The notes: generated by a model not told the origin, from the letters alone. A DNA stretch of 64,000 bases from Flavimaricola marinus (GCF_900184895.1 NZ_FXZK01000001.1:558001-622000), one strand, 5' to 3'. Counted from the first letter of the stretch, positions 43,526 through 53,536 are shown. Numbers and translations: made by a program.

Positions 43526-44212
43526 GTGAAACTGTCCGCGGAACTCGGCTCCTTCTGCAAACGGTTGGGGCACCGGTTCGAAACGCCCGCGCTTCTGGTG
43601 CGGGCCGTGACACACGGCTCCGTCTCCTCGCCCAACCGCGACGACAACCAGCGGCTCGAATTTCTGGGCGACCGGGTGCTCGGGCTGGTGATGGCCGAGG
43701 CGCTGCTCGCCGCCGACAAGACCGCGACCGAAGGGCAGATCGCCCCGCGCTACAACGCCCTCGTGCGGCGCGAAACCTGCGCCGACGTGGCGCGCGACAT
43801 CGATCTGGGCAAGGTGCTCAAGATCGGACGTTCCGAGATGAAATCCGGCGGGCGGCGCAAAGAGGCGCTCTTGGCCGACGCGATGGAGGCGGTGATCGCG
43901 GCCGTCTATCTCGACGGCGGGATCGCCGCGGCGCAATCGGTGGTGCTGCGGCTCTGGGCCGGACGGATCGCCAGCGTCGAGACCGATGCCCGCGACGCCA
44001 AGACCGCCCTTCAGGAATACGCCCAGGCCCGCGGCGCGCCGCCCCCCGCCTATGTCGAGGTCGGGCGCTCCGGCCCGGATCATCAGCCGGTCTTCACCAT
44101 CGAAGTCCGGCTCACCGACGGGGCCGCCGCAAGGGCCACCGCCGGATCGAAACGTCAGGCCGAACAGGCCGCCGCGCAGGCGATGCTTGACCGGCTGTCG
44201 CCAGAAGGATAG
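43526..44212 (+). CDS. rnc: Ribonuclease III
   Basis: 228 residues from a GTG at 43526. The signature [16 protein letters not shown] holds the catalytic acids, with further acids in [20 protein letters not shown]. The double-stranded RNA-binding domain is at about 155-225 ([20 protein letters not shown]). It processes rRNA and double-stranded mRNA leaders. The gene is separated from lepB by only 21 bases. Confidence 0.96.
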   Translation: MKLSAELGSFCKRLGHRFETPALLVRAVTHGSVSSPNRDDNQRLEFLGDRVLGLVMAEALLAADKTATEGQIAPRYNALVRRETCADVARDIDLGKVLKIGRSEMKSGGRRKEALLADAMEAVIAAVYLDGGIAAAQSVVLRLWAGRIASVETDARDAKTALQEYAQARGAPPPAYVEVGRSGPDHQPVFTIEVRLTDGAAARATAGSKRQAEQAAAQAMLDRLSPEG

Positions 44213-44260
44213 GGGCAAGCCTTCCGCAGACCTGCACGGGCAGGGCTTAGTGAGGACGAT

Positions 44261-45172
44261 ATGAGCAACACACGCGCGGGCTTCGTAGCCCTGATCGGAG
44301 AGCCGAACGCCGGGAAGTCGACCCTGCTCAACCGCATGGTCGGGGCAAAGGTGTCGATCGTGACGCACAAGGTGCAGACCACGCGGGCCCGGATCCGGGG
44401 CGTGGCCATCGAAGGCGACGCCCAGATCGTTTTCGTCGATACGCCCGGCCTGTTCAAGCCGCGGCGGCGGCTGGATCGGGCGATGGTCGCGGCGGCTTGG
44501 GGCGGCGCCTCCGATGCGGACGTCGTGGTGCTGATGATCGAGGCGCATCGCGGGATCACCGAAGGGGTCAAGACGCTCCTGCCCCGGCTCGCCGAAATCG
44601 GCGAAGGGCGGATCGTGGCACTGGCGATCAACAAGATCGACCGGGTCAAGACCGAGGCGCTGCTGCAACTGACCAAAGAGATGAACGACGCCTACCCCTT
44701 TGCCGAGACCTTCATGATCTCCGCCGAAAAGGGGCACGGCTGCGACGCCCTGCGGGCATGGCTGGGGGCCAAGATGCCCGAAGGGCCGTGGCTCTATCCC
44801 GAGGATCAGATCGCCGACCTGCCGATGCGAATGATCGCCGCCGAGATGACGCGCGAAAAACTGACGCTCCGGCTGCACCAGGAGTTGCCCTACGAGCTGA
44901 CCGTCGAGACCGAGAACTGGGAAGAGCGCGAAGACGGCTCCGCCCGCGTCGACCAGATCGTCTACGTCGCCCGCGACGGGCACAAAGGGATCGTGCTGGG
45001 CAAGGGCGGCGAGACGATCAAGTCGGTCTCCAAGGCCTCGCGCGAAGAACTCGCCAAATTCCTCGACCGCAAGGTGCACCTGTTCCTGCAGGTCAAGGTG
45101 CGGCCAAACTGGCTCGAGGAATCCGAACGGTATTCCGAGATGGGGCTCGATTTCAAAGACGGCAACACCTGA
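44261..45172 (+). CDS. era: GTPase Era
   Basis: 303 residues. G1 is GEPNAGKST, G3 is DTPG, G4 is NKID. The C-terminal KH domain (about 200-290) has GKGGETIKSVSKASREELAK. Era binds 16S rRNA during 30S maturation. GAGGACGAT precedes the ATG. It follows rnc by 48 bases. Confidence 0.97.
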   Translation: MSNTRAGFVALIGEPNAGKSTLLNRMVGAKVSIVTHKVQTTRARIRGVAIEGDAQIVFVDTPGLFKPRRRLDRAMVAAAWGGASDADVVVLMIEAHRGITEGVKTLLPRLAEIGEGRIVALAINKIDRVKTEALLQLTKEMNDAYPFAETFMISAEKGHGCDALRAWLGAKMPEGPWLYPEDQIADLPMRMIAAEMTREKLTLRLHQELPYELTVETENWEEREDGSARVDQIVYVARDGHKGIVLGKGGETIKSVSKASREELAKFLDRKVHLFLQVKVRPNWLEESERYSEMGLDFKDGNT

Positions 45173-45234
45173 CGCGATGCCCGCCACCACCGCCCCAACC
45201 AAGTGCGCCCTCGGCGGACCCGGCGTGACGGCGG

Positions 45235-45259
45235 CCCCTTCATCTTGGCCAATAAACTC
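45235..45259 (+). repeat. Dispersed repeat family B, copy 2
   Basis: Reads CCCCTTCATCTTGGCC followed by AATAAACTC. It matches the copy at 30774-30803 apart from a two-base gap and a few changes. It ends 9 bases before the DUF1491 start codon, in the same orientation as that gene. Confidence 0.65.
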
Positions 45260-45268
45260 AGATCCGAC

Positions 45269-45598
45269 ATGAGCCGCCTGACCGCTTCCTTCTGGGTGTC
45301 TGCCTATATCGCCCGGCTGCGGCTGGCCGATATCCCGGCTTTCGTGGTGTCGCACGGCGACGACACCGCCGGGGCGGTGCTGGTCAAACAGGCCACGCTC
45401 GACGGACAGGCGACTCTGTTCCACCGCAGCTTCGACCTCGCCACCGGCGACCGGACCTGGGCGGTGCTGGCCCAAGGGGCCGAACGCGACGTCGACGCCG
45501 CCATCGCCAGGCAACGGGGCTTCGATCCGGACCTCTGGGTCATCGAGGTCGAAGACCGGGCCGGACGGCACCTGCTTGATGAGGACGGGCTGGCCTGA
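45269..45598 (+). CDS. DUF1491 family protein
   Basis: 109 residues from the ATG at 45269. MSRLTASFWVSAYIARLRLA and the RGFDPDLWVIEVEDRAGRHL segment are typical of DUF1491, a small alphaproteobacterial protein of unknown function found beside era and recO. The upstream in-frame start at 45203 runs through the repeat and is rejected. Confidence 0.85.
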   Translation: MSRLTASFWVSAYIARLRLADIPAFVVSHGDDTAGAVLVKQATLDGQATLFHRSFDLATGDRTWAVLAQGAERDVDAAIARQRGFDPDLWVIEVEDRAGRHLLDEDGLA

Positions 45599-45701
45599 GC
45601 CACGGCCGGGCCAGACTCCCTCCCCCGCAGGCGCGACAGGACACCTCATTTGAAGAGGCGCGGTATTGCGCTATCCTTGTGAAGCGCGAAAGGAGCACGC
45701 C

Positions 45702-46001
45702 ATGCCCAGAATCGTCAATTTCTACATCCTGCATTGCGTCATCGGCTTTGCCATCGCGGCGGCCTTCACCGGGGCAATCCTTTGGTTCAACGTCGCGAAC
45801 CTCTGGCATCTGGTCAGCACCTCCAGCATCGGCATGATGGCCGTGATCGCCTTCTGGGTGCTCAACGGGATCGTCTTTGCCGGGGTGCAATTCGCGATCG
45901 CGATCATGCTGCTGGCCGACAAGGATGACGAACCGCGCGGTGGCACAGCCGTGCCCGTGCGCGTCGCCGCCCCGGCACCCGTTCCGGTCAAGCCGCACTG
46001 A
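45702..46001 (+). CDS. Small two-span membrane protein of unknown function
   Basis: 99 residues from the ATG at 45702, with AAAGGAG upstream. Two spans (about 9-27 and 40-63) are followed by a short Pro/Val/Ala-rich tail. No family recognised. It lies between DUF1491 and recO. Confidence 0.65.
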   Translation: MPRIVNFYILHCVIGFAIAAAFTGAILWFNVANLWHLVSTSSIGMMAVIAFWVLNGIVFAGVQFAIAIMLLADKDDEPRGGTAVPVRVAAPAPVPVKPH

Positions 46002-46083
46002 ACCGCCCGGCGGCCATTGGCAGCACGGACGGATCGGCGCAAAGCCCCTTGCCAAGGCAACGTCAAACGGGCCTGATCCGGGG

Positions 46084-46806
46084 ATGATCGAATGGCGCGA
46101 AGACGGGGTGGTGCTGGCCGCCCGCAAGCATGGCGAAACCTCGGCGATCGTCGAGGTGTTCACCGCCGAACACGGACGGCACGCCGGGGTCGTGCGGGGC
46201 GGGGCAAGCCGCAAGATGGCGGCCACGCTGCAACCCGGTGCGCAGGTCGACATCACGTGGAAGGCGCGGCTCGACGACCACCTCGGGCATTTCACCATCG
46301 AACCGGTGCGCAGCCGGGCGCAGGCGATGGGCGACAGGCTGTCGCTGGCGGGGCTGAACGCGGTGGCGGGGCTTCTGACGGCAGCTCTGGCCGAACGGGA
46401 CGCGCATCCGCCGCTCTATCGCCGGACGATCCAATTGCTCGATCTTCTGGGGGAGAAAGAGGTCTGGCCACTGGCCTACCTGCAATGGGAACTGGCGCTG
46501 CTGGACGAGATGGGCTTCGGGCTCGATCTCGGCGCCTGCGCGGTGACCGGGGCGACCGAGGGGCTGGTCTATGTCTCGCCGAAATCCGGGCGGGCGGTCA
46601 GCGCGGCCGGGGCGGGGGAATGGGCGGCCAAGCTGCTGCCGTTGCCCCCGGTCCTGCGCGGACAGGGCGATGCGGACGACAGCGAAATCCGCGAGGCGCT
46701 CGGCACCACCGGCTATTTCATCGAACACCGGCTCATCAAGGGATCGGGCGACAGGCCGATGCCGGCCGCCCGGGCGCGATTGCTCGACCTGATCGGGCGG
46801 GTCTAG
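46084..46806 (+). CDS. recO: DNA repair protein RecO
   Basis: 240 residues. The N-terminal OB fold starts [20 protein letters not shown] and the [20 protein letters not shown] segment follows. The C-terminal domain has CAVTG but lacks the second CxxC half typical of zinc-binding RecO, as is common in alphaproteobacteria. RecO helps load RecA with RecR. The stop overlaps the convergent reductase gene by 4 bases (CTAG). Confidence 0.93.
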   Translation: MIEWREDGVVLAARKHGETSAIVEVFTAEHGRHAGVVRGGASRKMAATLQPGAQVDITWKARLDDHLGHFTIEPVRSRAQAMGDRLSLAGLNAVAGLLTAALAERDAHPPLYRRTIQLLDLLGEKEVWPLAYLQWELALLDEMGFGLDLGACAVTGATEGLVYVSPKSGRAVSAAGAGEWAAKLLPLPPVLRGQGDADDSEIREALGTTGYFIEHRLIKGSGDRPMPAARARLLDLIGRV

Positions 46807-47825
46807 ACCAGCTTGTTCTGGATCAGAAAGCTCGCCGTGTCGCGCAGGCTCTGGCGACTATCAAGGAACGTCATGCCGAACAGGTTGCGGGCACGGTCCC
46901 CCGAGACATCCTGACGCTTGCCGAGGCTCGGCAAGATCGACCGGATCGCAGGATCGAACAGGGCAATCAGGCGGATCATGAAATTCGGCGCCCTGCGGGT
47001 CACAATCTTGCGGTCCGGATAGGCGTCTTTCAGGGTCTCGGCCATCTCGACAAACCACATGAACTGCTCGGAGGCGATCACGCGCTTGCCCTCGGAGGCC
47101 GGGGTGGACAGCGCGTCCACATGCAGCTTTGCCACGTCACGGACATCGACGCTGGGAAAGCCCATATTGGGCAGCGCCGGATCCTTGGCACGCAGCATCC
47201 GCTCCACCACCGAGATCGAGCTGCCATAGTGGCGGTCGAGCGGCGGGCCGATCACGAGGGACGGGTTGATCGTGGTCAACGCGATCTCCGGGGCCTCGTT
47301 GGCGACGAAATCCCATGCGGCCTTCTCGGCCAGGGTCTTGGAGCGGCTGTAGGCCGCCACGTCGGGATCGGTCGGATCGGTCCAGTCGGACTCGTCAAAG
47401 CGGCTGTCGCCGGCGCCGCCTGCGCCCATCACGGCCGCGACGGAAGAGGTCAGCACCACCCGGCGGACACCGGCCGCATGCGCCGCTCGCAGCGCACGAA
47501 GCGCCCCGTCGACGGCGGGCCTGATCAGCTCCTCCTCGTCCTTCGGCTGGGCCAGAGGGAACGGCGAGGCGGTGTGCAACACCGCGTCCACACCCTCCAT
47601 CGCCTGCGTCCAGCCATCGTCGCGGGTCAGGTCTAGCGCGACAAAGCTCAGCCGCTCCAGCGACGCCGGGTCGGTCAGCACCGGGCTCACGGCCGCCCGA
47701 ACCTCGTCGGCGCGGTCGAGGCGGCGCACACTGCCGCGCACCGCGTATCCGGCGTTCAGAAGCTGCGCCGCGATATGCTTGCCGATATAGCCACTGGCCC
47801 CGGTCAGCAGGATGGTCTGGGTCAT
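46803..47825 (-). CDS. NAD(P)-dependent reductase, extended SDR (dihydroflavonol reductase-like)
   Basis: 340 residues. The Rossmann motif [20 protein letters not shown] starts at about residue 8. The catalytic Ser is in [12 protein letters not shown] and the YxxxK motif is [13 protein letters not shown]. It is of the aldehyde reductase / dihydroflavonol-4-reductase type; the substrate is unknown. It is convergent with recO. Confidence 0.9.
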   Translation of the reverse strand: MTQTILLTGASGYIGKHIAAQLLNAGYAVRGSVRRLDRADEVRAAVSPVLTDPASLERLSFVALDLTRDDGWTQAMEGVDAVLHTASPFPLAQPKDEEELIRPAVDGALRALRAAHAAGVRRVVLTSSVAAVMGAGGAGDSRFDESDWTDPTDPDVAAYSRSKTLAEKAAWDFVANEAPEIALTTINPSLVIGPPLDRHYGSSISVVERMLRAKDPALPNMGFPSVDVRDVAKLHVDALSTPASEGKRVIASEQFMWFVEMAETLKDAYPDRKIVTRRAPNFMIRLIALFDPAIRSILPSLGKRQDVSGDRARNLFGMTFLDSRQSLRDTASFLIQNKLV

Positions 47826-47979
47826 GGATGGTCTTCCCTTCAGAGCAGAACTGAACGTCCCGGTTCAGTCACTACTTGGGCCGCAACCGGGCGCTGTCAA
47901 TGCACAGGCGGCGGGCTTTACGCCACGGCGCGATTGATGGCAGACTTGCGGGCAACACACGTTTCGAAAAGGACAAAGC

Positions 47980-48573
47980 ATGATCAAGACACTCGCCCTC
48001 CTCACCACCCTCGGTCTTGGCGGCGCAACGGCCCCGGTGGTCGAAGTGGACTTCATGCTGCCGGCCCGGAACGTGGTGATCTATCCCGAAGCGACCGAGC
48101 TGGTGCAGGTCTCCGCGCCGCGGCTGTCGGACACAGCGCAAGCGGCGTGGGACAACGAATTCATCACCAATTCGTTCTTCTCGGCCTTCGCCTATTCCAA
48201 GGACGGCGGCTACGGCTATGCCACCACGTCCAACACCCCCGAGACGGCGCGCAACATCGCCATGGCGCAATGCCTCAGCATGAATGCCCAGTGCCGGATC
48301 ATCGCCGAGATCCATCCCGCAGACTACAAGGAGCCGGGGCCGGGCGACATCACCGTGTCGCTCGAAATCGCCCAATATTACCGCGAAGTGCAGGCCCGGC
48401 CGACCTATCGCGCCATGGCGATCAGCGCCGATGGGGCCTATTCCTCGGCTTGGGGCTACGCCAGCCAGGCCGAAGCCGACGCGCTGGTCCTGCGCGATTG
48501 CGAGGGCTACCGCAATACCGACCTCGAAGGTCTGGAAGACTGGCCCTGCATCCTGCTGCCCGGGCTCCAGTAG
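47980..48573 (+). CDS. Exported DUF4189-like protein of unknown function
   Basis: 197 residues with an N-terminal signal peptide (about 1-18). Two similar segments, FAYSKDGGYGYATTSNT and AISADGAYSSAWGYASQAE, each followed by a Cys-containing helix (AQCLSMNAQC and LRDCEGYRN), suggest an internally duplicated DUF4189-like domain. Some homologues carry a misleading 5-aminolevulinate synthase name, which is not supported by the sequence. Confidence 0.6.
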   Translation: MIKTLALLTTLGLGGATAPVVEVDFMLPARNVVIYPEATELVQVSAPRLSDTAQAAWDNEFITNSFFSAFAYSKDGGYGYATTSNTPETARNIAMAQCLSMNAQCRIIAEIHPADYKEPGPGDITVSLEIAQYYREVQARPTYRAMAISADGAYSSAWGYASQAEADALVLRDCEGYRNTDLEGLEDWPCILLPGLQ

Positions 48574-48587
48574 GTCCGAGCGATCCG

Positions 48588-48968
48588 CTAGATCCGGCCC
48601 AGCACGATTTCGGTGCCATCGAGCGTCGACAGGATCATCGCGTCGATGCTGACGCCCATCCGCTCCACCCGGCCCAGCGCGTCGAACAGGCGGGCTTCCT
48701 CGGCCAAATCCGGGCAGGCCATGCGCGTGGCCACCGGGGGGGACAGGATCACCGCCGGAAACGGCGCCGTCACCACCCCGCCCTGAAAGCGGTTGCACGG
48801 CCCCTGCCCCAGGTAGACACCGTCCGAGGGAGAGATGCCAAAGCTGGTCGGGGCGGCAAACGGCACTCCGTCGATCGACAGCACACGCCAGATCTCCGGC
48901 GGCGGCTCCACAGGCTCGGACACCGCCTCGCAGCCCGCCAAAGCCAGGATCAGGACCGCCCAGCGCAT
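48588..48968 (-). CDS. Putative lipoprotein with META/HslJ-like domain
   Basis: 126 residues with a lipobox LALAGC near residue 13. GPCNRFQGG and RMACPDLAEEARLFDALGRV match the conserved parts of META domains, where the Cys pair is typical. Function unknown; META proteins in other bacteria relate to stress and secretion. It lies 4 bases downstream of the mcd stop, so co-transcription with mcd is likely. Confidence 0.75.
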   Translation of the reverse strand: MRWAVLILALAGCEAVSEPVEPPPEIWRVLSIDGVPFAAPTSFGISPSDGVYLGQGPCNRFQGGVVTAPFPAVILSPPVATRMACPDLAEEARLFDALGRVERMGVSIDAMILSTLDGTEIVLGRI

Positions 48969-48972
48969 CCGT

Positions 48973-50652
48973 CTAGTCCAGCAGACGGCGGGCGATCACC
49001 TGCGCCTGAATCTCGGCGGCCCCCTCAAAGATGTTGAGGATACGGGCGTCGCACAGCACCCGGCTGATCTTGTATTCCAGCGCAAATCCGTTGCCGCCGT
49101 GGATCTGCAACCCGTTGTCGGCAGCCGCCCACGCCACGCGGGCGCCCAAGAGCTTGGCCATGCCGGCCTCCAGATCACAGCGACGATCGGCGTCCTTCTC
49201 GCGGGCGCTGAAATAGGTGAGCTGCCGGGCAACCATGATCTCGACCGCCATCATCGCCAGCTTGCCGGACACGCGCGGGAACTCGATCAACGACTTGCCG
49301 AATTGCTTGCGGTCGCGGGCATATTGCATCGAAATATCAAGCGCGCTCTGGGCCACCCCCACCGCACGGGCGGCGGTCTGAATCCGCGCACTCTCGAAGG
49401 TCTGCATCAACTGCTTGAACCCCTGCCCGGTCTCGCCACCTAGCAGGTTCTCGCCCTTGACCTTGAACCCGTCGAAGGCCAGCTCGTATTCCTTCATGCC
49501 GCGATAGCCGAGCACCTCGATCTCGCCGCCGGTCATGCCGGGGGTCGGGAACGGAGCCTCGTCGGTGCCCGGCTCCTTCTCGGCCAGAAACATCGACAGG
49601 CCCTTGTAGTTGGTCGTCTCGGGATCGGTCCGGGCAAGCAGAGTCATCACATGAGTGCGGGCGGCGTGGGTGATCCACGTCTTGTTGCCGGTGACGGCCC
49701 AGTCGGCGCCATCCTTGACGGCACGTGTGCGCAGCGACCCCAGATCGGAGCCGGTGTTCGGCTCGGTGAACACGGCCGTGGGCAGGGTCTCGCCACTGGC
49801 GAGGCGGGGCAGCCACTTCTGTTTCTGCGCCTCGGTGCCACCGCACAGGATCAACTCGGCGGCGATCTCCGAACGGGTGCCGAGCGAGCCGACGCCGATA
49901 TAGCCGCGCGACAGCTCCTCGCTGACGACGGCCATCGCCGTCTTGGACAGACCAAATCCGCCGTACTCCTCGGGGATCGTCAGGCCAAAGACACCCATCT
50001 CGGCCAATTCCTCGATGATCTCCATCGGGATCAACTCGTCCTTGAGGTGCCAGTCGTGCGCAAATGGCTCGACCTTTTCCACGGCAAAGCGACGGAACTG
50101 TTCGCGGACCATCTCCATTTCGTCGTCCAGACCACCCGCGCCGACGGTGATCTCCGCGTCACGCTCCTGCATCAACTGGACAAGGCGGCTGCGGGCGGCC
50201 TGGGTATTGCCCCGTTGGGTCAAGGTCATGACCGCCGGGGCCATCAGCACGTTCATCTCCTCCTGAGACATGCCGATATCTTGCGGGCGCAGGATCTCGC
50301 CCTGCGACATGGGGATGCCGCCATAGATCTGCCAAAGGTATTCGCCAAAGGCGATCTGGTGGATCAGCGCCTCGGTCTCGCCAAAGCGGCCCTCGGCGGT
50401 CAGGCGCTCGGCCCAGCCCTGCATCTGCTCCAGCGCCGTGGCATAGGTGGCCAGCCACGCCAGACCATGCGCCGCAGTCTGCTCGGCCTCCAGCGCGGCG
50501 GCGGACACCCTGTCGCCCACCGTGGCGGCCGTGCGGACTTTCTCGCGGGCAATCTCCAGCACCGCCCGAACGGGCGGCAGGGCCTCGGCGGTCAGTGCCA
50601 GCAAATCGGCCAACAGCGGCTGAGCGGTCATGGTCTGTCCATCATGCGGCAT
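48973..50652 (-). CDS. mcd: (2S)-methylsuccinyl-CoA dehydrogenase
   Basis: 559 residues. The first about 170 residues form an N-terminal extension that is the hallmark of Mcd among acyl-CoA dehydrogenases. The FAD-dependent dehydrogenase core follows (TIPEEYGGFGLSKTAMAVVS, AVFTEPNTGSDLG, NKTWITHAAR). The C-terminal NIFEGAAEIQAQVIARRLLD has the FEG glutamate of the active site. Mcd oxidises (2S)-methylsuccinyl-CoA to mesaconyl-CoA in the ethylmalonyl-CoA pathway, so the organism assimilates acetate without isocitrate lyase. AGGAGAATCCC before the ATG at 50652 sets the start. Confidence 0.9.
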   Translation of the reverse strand: MPHDGQTMTAQPLLADLLALTAEALPPVRAVLEIAREKVRTAATVGDRVSAAALEAEQTAAHGLAWLATYATALEQMQGWAERLTAEGRFGETEALIHQIAFGEYLWQIYGGIPMSQGEILRPQDIGMSQEEMNVLMAPAVMTLTQRGNTQAARSRLVQLMQERDAEITVGAGGLDDEMEMVREQFRRFAVEKVEPFAHDWHLKDELIPMEIIEELAEMGVFGLTIPEEYGGFGLSKTAMAVVSEELSRGYIGVGSLGTRSEIAAELILCGGTEAQKQKWLPRLASGETLPTAVFTEPNTGSDLGSLRTRAVKDGADWAVTGNKTWITHAARTHVMTLLARTDPETTNYKGLSMFLAEKEPGTDEAPFPTPGMTGGEIEVLGYRGMKEYELAFDGFKVKGENLLGGETGQGFKQLMQTFESARIQTAARAVGVAQSALDISMQYARDRKQFGKSLIEFPRVSGKLAMMAVEIMVARQLTYFSAREKDADRRCDLEAGMAKLLGARVAWAAADNGLQIHGGNGFALEYKISRVLCDARILNIFEGAAEIQAQVIARRLLD

Positions 50653-50693
50653 GGGATTCTCCTTTTTGCAGACGCAGCACTAACGCCCTCGCA

Positions 50694-50719
50694 ATTGCAG
50701 CGCAATAATAATTCGCGAA
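50694..50719. promoter_or_regulatory. Palindromes in the mcd / TauE divergent region
   Basis: ATTGC-AGC-GCAAT (50694-50706) and TTCGCGAA (50712-50719) lie in the AT-rich 142-base gap between the divergent genes. They resemble the TTTGC-type half-sites of RamB/ScfR short-chain fatty acyl regulators that control ethylmalonyl-CoA genes in Rhodobacter. The assignment is inference. Confidence 0.4.
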
Positions 50720-50794
50720 AAGGTGATAATTTATGCATTTCTTTCGCCTCCGAATTTGCTCGCCGCCGCACGGGCAGAGCGATAGATCCGCTGA

Positions 50795-51568
50795 ATGGAC
50801 TCACTGTTTAGCATCATCGGCACCCTTGGGGCAGGCACCTTTGCCGCGGCTTGCGCGATCACACTCGTGGCCGGAACGATCAAGGGGCTGACCGGATTCG
50901 CCATGCCGATGATCATGATTTCCGGGCTGTCGCTGTTAATGCCGCCGGAACTGGCGCTGGCCGCGCTGATCATTCCCACGGTGGTGACCAACGGCGTGCA
51001 GGCGCTGCGGCAGGGCTGGTCGGCGGCGCTCGCCGTGGTGCGACGGTTCCGGCTCTATCTGGGCTGCCTTCTGGTGATGCTGCTGATCTCTGCACAACTG
51101 GTGCGGACGCTGCCCGCCGAGGCGCTCTACCTGTTGATCGGGGTGCCCGTGACCGGCTTCGCGCTGCTGAACCTGTCGGGCTGGGTGCCGAAACTGCCCG
51201 CCAAGACCAACGGGATCGAGGCGGCGGTGGGCGGGTTCTCCGGCTTCATCGGCGGGGTGTCCGGGGTCTGGGGGCCGCCGACCGTGGCCTATCTGACGGC
51301 GCTCAACATGCCCAAGGCGGCGCATGTGCAGGCCCAAGGCGTGATCTACGCCACCGGCGCACTGGCGCTCTTGGGCGCGCATCTGCAATCGGGGGTGCTG
51401 CGGGCGGAAACCGCGCCGCTGTCGGTGCTGATGCTGGTGCCGGGGCTCTTGGGTATGATGATCGGGCAGCGGGTGCAGGACAGGATCGACCAAAAGGCGT
51501 TCCGGCGGGCGACGCTCTTCGTGCTGCTGATCGCCGGGCTCAATCTCGTGCGGCGCGGGCTGCTCTGA
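50795..51568 (+). CDS. TauE/SafE family sulfite/anion exporter
   Basis: 257 residues with about eight hydrophobic helices and the family pattern TLVAGTIKGLTGFAMPMIMI near the start and GGFSGFIGGVSGVWGPPTVAY in the middle. Family members export sulfite, sulfonates or related anions. The substrate is unknown. It is divergent from mcd and convergent with fmt. Confidence 0.88.
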   Translation: MDSLFSIIGTLGAGTFAAACAITLVAGTIKGLTGFAMPMIMISGLSLLMPPELALAALIIPTVVTNGVQALRQGWSAALAVVRRFRLYLGCLLVMLLISAQLVRTLPAEALYLLIGVPVTGFALLNLSGWVPKLPAKTNGIEAAVGGFSGFIGGVSGVWGPPTVAYLTALNMPKAAHVQAQGVIYATGALALLGAHLQSGVLRAETAPLSVLMLVPGLLGMMIGQRVQDRIDQKAFRRATLFVLLIAGLNLVRRGLL

Positions 51569-51592
51569 GACCGGCGACGGGGCAAAGCCGCC

Positions 51593-52489
51593 TCACAGAC
51601 GGTCGGGCATCTCCAGTCCGCGCAAGGCATCCGAGGCGGGCATCGGGCGCTTGCCCTCGCGCTGCACCTGCGTGACCTCGACCGCGCCCGACGCGCAGGC
51701 CACGGTAAAGCCCTCCAGCACCTGCCCCGGTGCGCCCTGCCCCTCGGCCAGACGGGCGCCCAGCAGCTTCACCCGCTCGGCCCCGACCATGCACCACGCG
51801 CCGGGAAACGGCGACAGGCCGCGGATCAGGCGATCCACCACCTCGGCAGGCTGCGCCCAATCCACACGGGCCTCGGCCTTGTCGATCTTGGCGGCATAGG
51901 TCACGCCGTCTTCGGGCTGCACCTGCGGCGACAGCTCCGGCAACCGGGCCAGCGCCTCGACGATCAGCCGCGCCCCGAGGCCCGACAGACGATCATGCAA
52001 AGCACCCGTCGTCTCCTCCGCCCCGATCTCCAGCGCCTCACGAAGCAGCACAGGGCCGGTATCCAGCCCCACCTCCATCTGCATGATACAGACGCCGGTC
52101 TCGACATCGCCCGCCATGATCGCACGATGGATCGGCGCGGCACCGCGCCAGCGGGGCAACAGGCTGGCATGAATGTTCAGACAACCCAGCCTCGGCGCAT
52201 CCAGCACCGGCTGCGGCAGGATCAAACCATAGGCCACCACCACGGCCACATCGGCACCCAAAGCCGCAAACTCCGCCTGCGCCTCGGCACCCTTCAGCGA
52301 CACGGGATGGCGAACCTGCAATCCCAGCGCCTCGGCGCGGGCCTGCACCGGCGAGGGTCGGTCCTTCTTGCCGCGTCCGGCGGGACGGGGGGGCTGCGAG
52401 TAGACGCACACCACCTCGTGACCGGCCTCCACCAAGGCCTCCAGCACCGGCACCGAAAACGCCGGCGTGCCCATGAACACCACTTTCAT
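51593..52489 (-). CDS. fmt: Methionyl-tRNA formyltransferase
   Basis: 298 residues from the ATG at 52489. The formyltransferase core has [20 protein letters not shown] (the N, H and SLLP motif) and the C-terminal tRNA-binding domain begins near residue 205 ([16 protein letters not shown]). It formylates initiator Met-tRNA. The longer frame to 52540 reads through a family A repeat. It is the last gene of the def-def-def-fmt operon. Confidence 0.97.
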   Translation of the reverse strand: MKVVFMGTPAFSVPVLEALVEAGHEVVCVYSQPPRPAGRGKKDRPSPVQARAEALGLQVRHPVSLKGAEAQAEFAALGADVAVVVAYGLILPQPVLDAPRLGCLNIHASLLPRWRGAAPIHRAIMAGDVETGVCIMQMEVGLDTGPVLLREALEIGAEETTGALHDRLSGLGARLIVEALARLPELSPQVQPEDGVTYAAKIDKAEARVDWAQPAEVVDRLIRGLSPFPGAWCMVGAERVKLLGARLAEGQGAPGQVLEGFTVACASGAVEVTQVQREGKRPMPASDALRGLEMPDRL

Positions 52490-52505
52490 CGCAGACCCCT
52501 TTGGC

Positions 52506-52530
52506 TTCTTTTGGCCCCAAATACGGCGGC
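52506..52530 (+). repeat. Dispersed repeat family A, copy 3
   Basis: CTTCTTTTGGCCCC followed by AAATACGGCGG. It lies between the third deformylase gene and fmt and ends 17 bases before the fmt ATG, read on the opposite strand to fmt. Confidence 0.75.
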
Positions 52531-52550
52531 GAAACGCCACCAGAGGCGGA

Positions 52551-53045
52551 TCATCCGCCGATCTTGCGGGCGCGTTTCAACAGCATCTCGCGCTTCACAC
52601 GGCTCAGGTGGTCGAAATACATGCGACCGGCGAGATGATCGATCTGGTGCTGCACGCTCGTGGCCCACAACCCGACGAAATCGCGGTCCTCGACCTCGCC
52701 CTGTTCGTTGAGATACCGGACCGTCACCGCCCTCGGGCGCTCGATGACGGCCGAGACGCCGGGCAGGTTCGGGCTGGCCTCCTCGTGGGGGCGAAGCTCG
52801 ATGCTGGCATGCAGCACCTCGGGGTTGGCCATGCGGACAACCTTGCCGCGGGCCTCCGAAGCGTCGACAACGGCCAGACGAAGCATCTCGCCCAGCTGGG
52901 TCGCTGCAAGGCCGACACCGGGCATCGCCTCCATCACCGCGACCATCTCGTCCCACAGCGTGCGAACAGCATCGGTGATCTCAGTCACATCGGCGGCCGG
53001 GGTGCGCAGGCGCTTGTCGGGCCAAGGGATCACTTGACGGGTCAT
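52551..53045 (-). CDS. Peptide deformylase-like protein, active site degenerate
   Basis: 164 residues. Motif I is intact ([10 protein letters not shown]). Motif II, normally EGCLS, reads [12 protein letters not shown] and lacks the metal-binding Cys. Motif III, normally HExDH, reads [10 protein letters not shown], so the catalytic Glu is Gln (CAG for GAG, a single base). Loss of both predicts no deformylase activity. Reading frame and size are otherwise intact and the gene is in operon with two normal def genes and fmt, so a regulatory or binding role is possible. Confidence 0.85.
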   Translation of the reverse strand: MTRQVIPWPDKRLRTPAADVTEITDAVRTLWDEMVAVMEAMPGVGLAATQLGEMLRLAVVDASEARGKVVRMANPEVLHASIELRPHEEASPNLPGVSAVIERPRAVTVRYLNEQGEVEDRDFVGLWATSVQHQIDHLAGRMYFDHLSRVKREMLLKRARKIGG

Positions 53046-53536
53046 CGGGCATAGGCCTCCTCGGCAGCGGCGCGGGCATCGGGGGCGAGGCGGTCAAAGG
53101 TGACGATGCCGTTCAGATGATCCAGCTCGTGCTGCACACAGACGGCGGCCACGCCCTCGAACGCACGCTCCTGACGGTGGCCGTCGAGATCGGTCCACGC
53201 CATGCGGACCTGCGCCGGACGGGTGACAGGGGTCAGCACATCGGGGATCGACAGACAGCCCTCCTCGAAGGTGGCCTGCTCCTCGGACGCCGCCAAAATC
53301 TCGGGATTGATGAACACCATCGGATCGGGCTCGGCCTCCTTCCACGTGATGTCCATGACGAACAGGCGGCTCAACACGCCGACCTGCGGGGCGGCCAGAC
53401 CACGGCCGGGCGCGGCATACATCGTCTCGAGCATGTCGGCGGCGAGGGCACGGACCTCGGCATCCACGGCGGCGACAGGGGGACAGACCTGACAAAGCAC
53501 CGGATCGGGCCAGAGCCGGACGGGGCGAAGGGTCAC
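53042..53536 (-). CDS. def: Peptide deformylase
   Basis: 164 residues. Motif I is GRGLAAPQVG, motif II EEGCLSIPD and motif III VQHELDHLNG, so the metal-binding Cys, two His and catalytic Glu are all present. The ATG overlaps the stop of the upstream def gene by 4 bases. One of two catalytically complete copies in tandem. Confidence 0.93.
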   Translation of the reverse strand: MTLRPVRLWPDPVLCQVCPPVAAVDAEVRALAADMLETMYAAPGRGLAAPQVGVLSRLFVMDITWKEAEPDPMVFINPEILAASEEQATFEEGCLSIPDVLTPVTRPAQVRMAWTDLDGHRQERAFEGVAAVCVQHELDHLNGIVTFDRLAPDARAAAEEAYAR

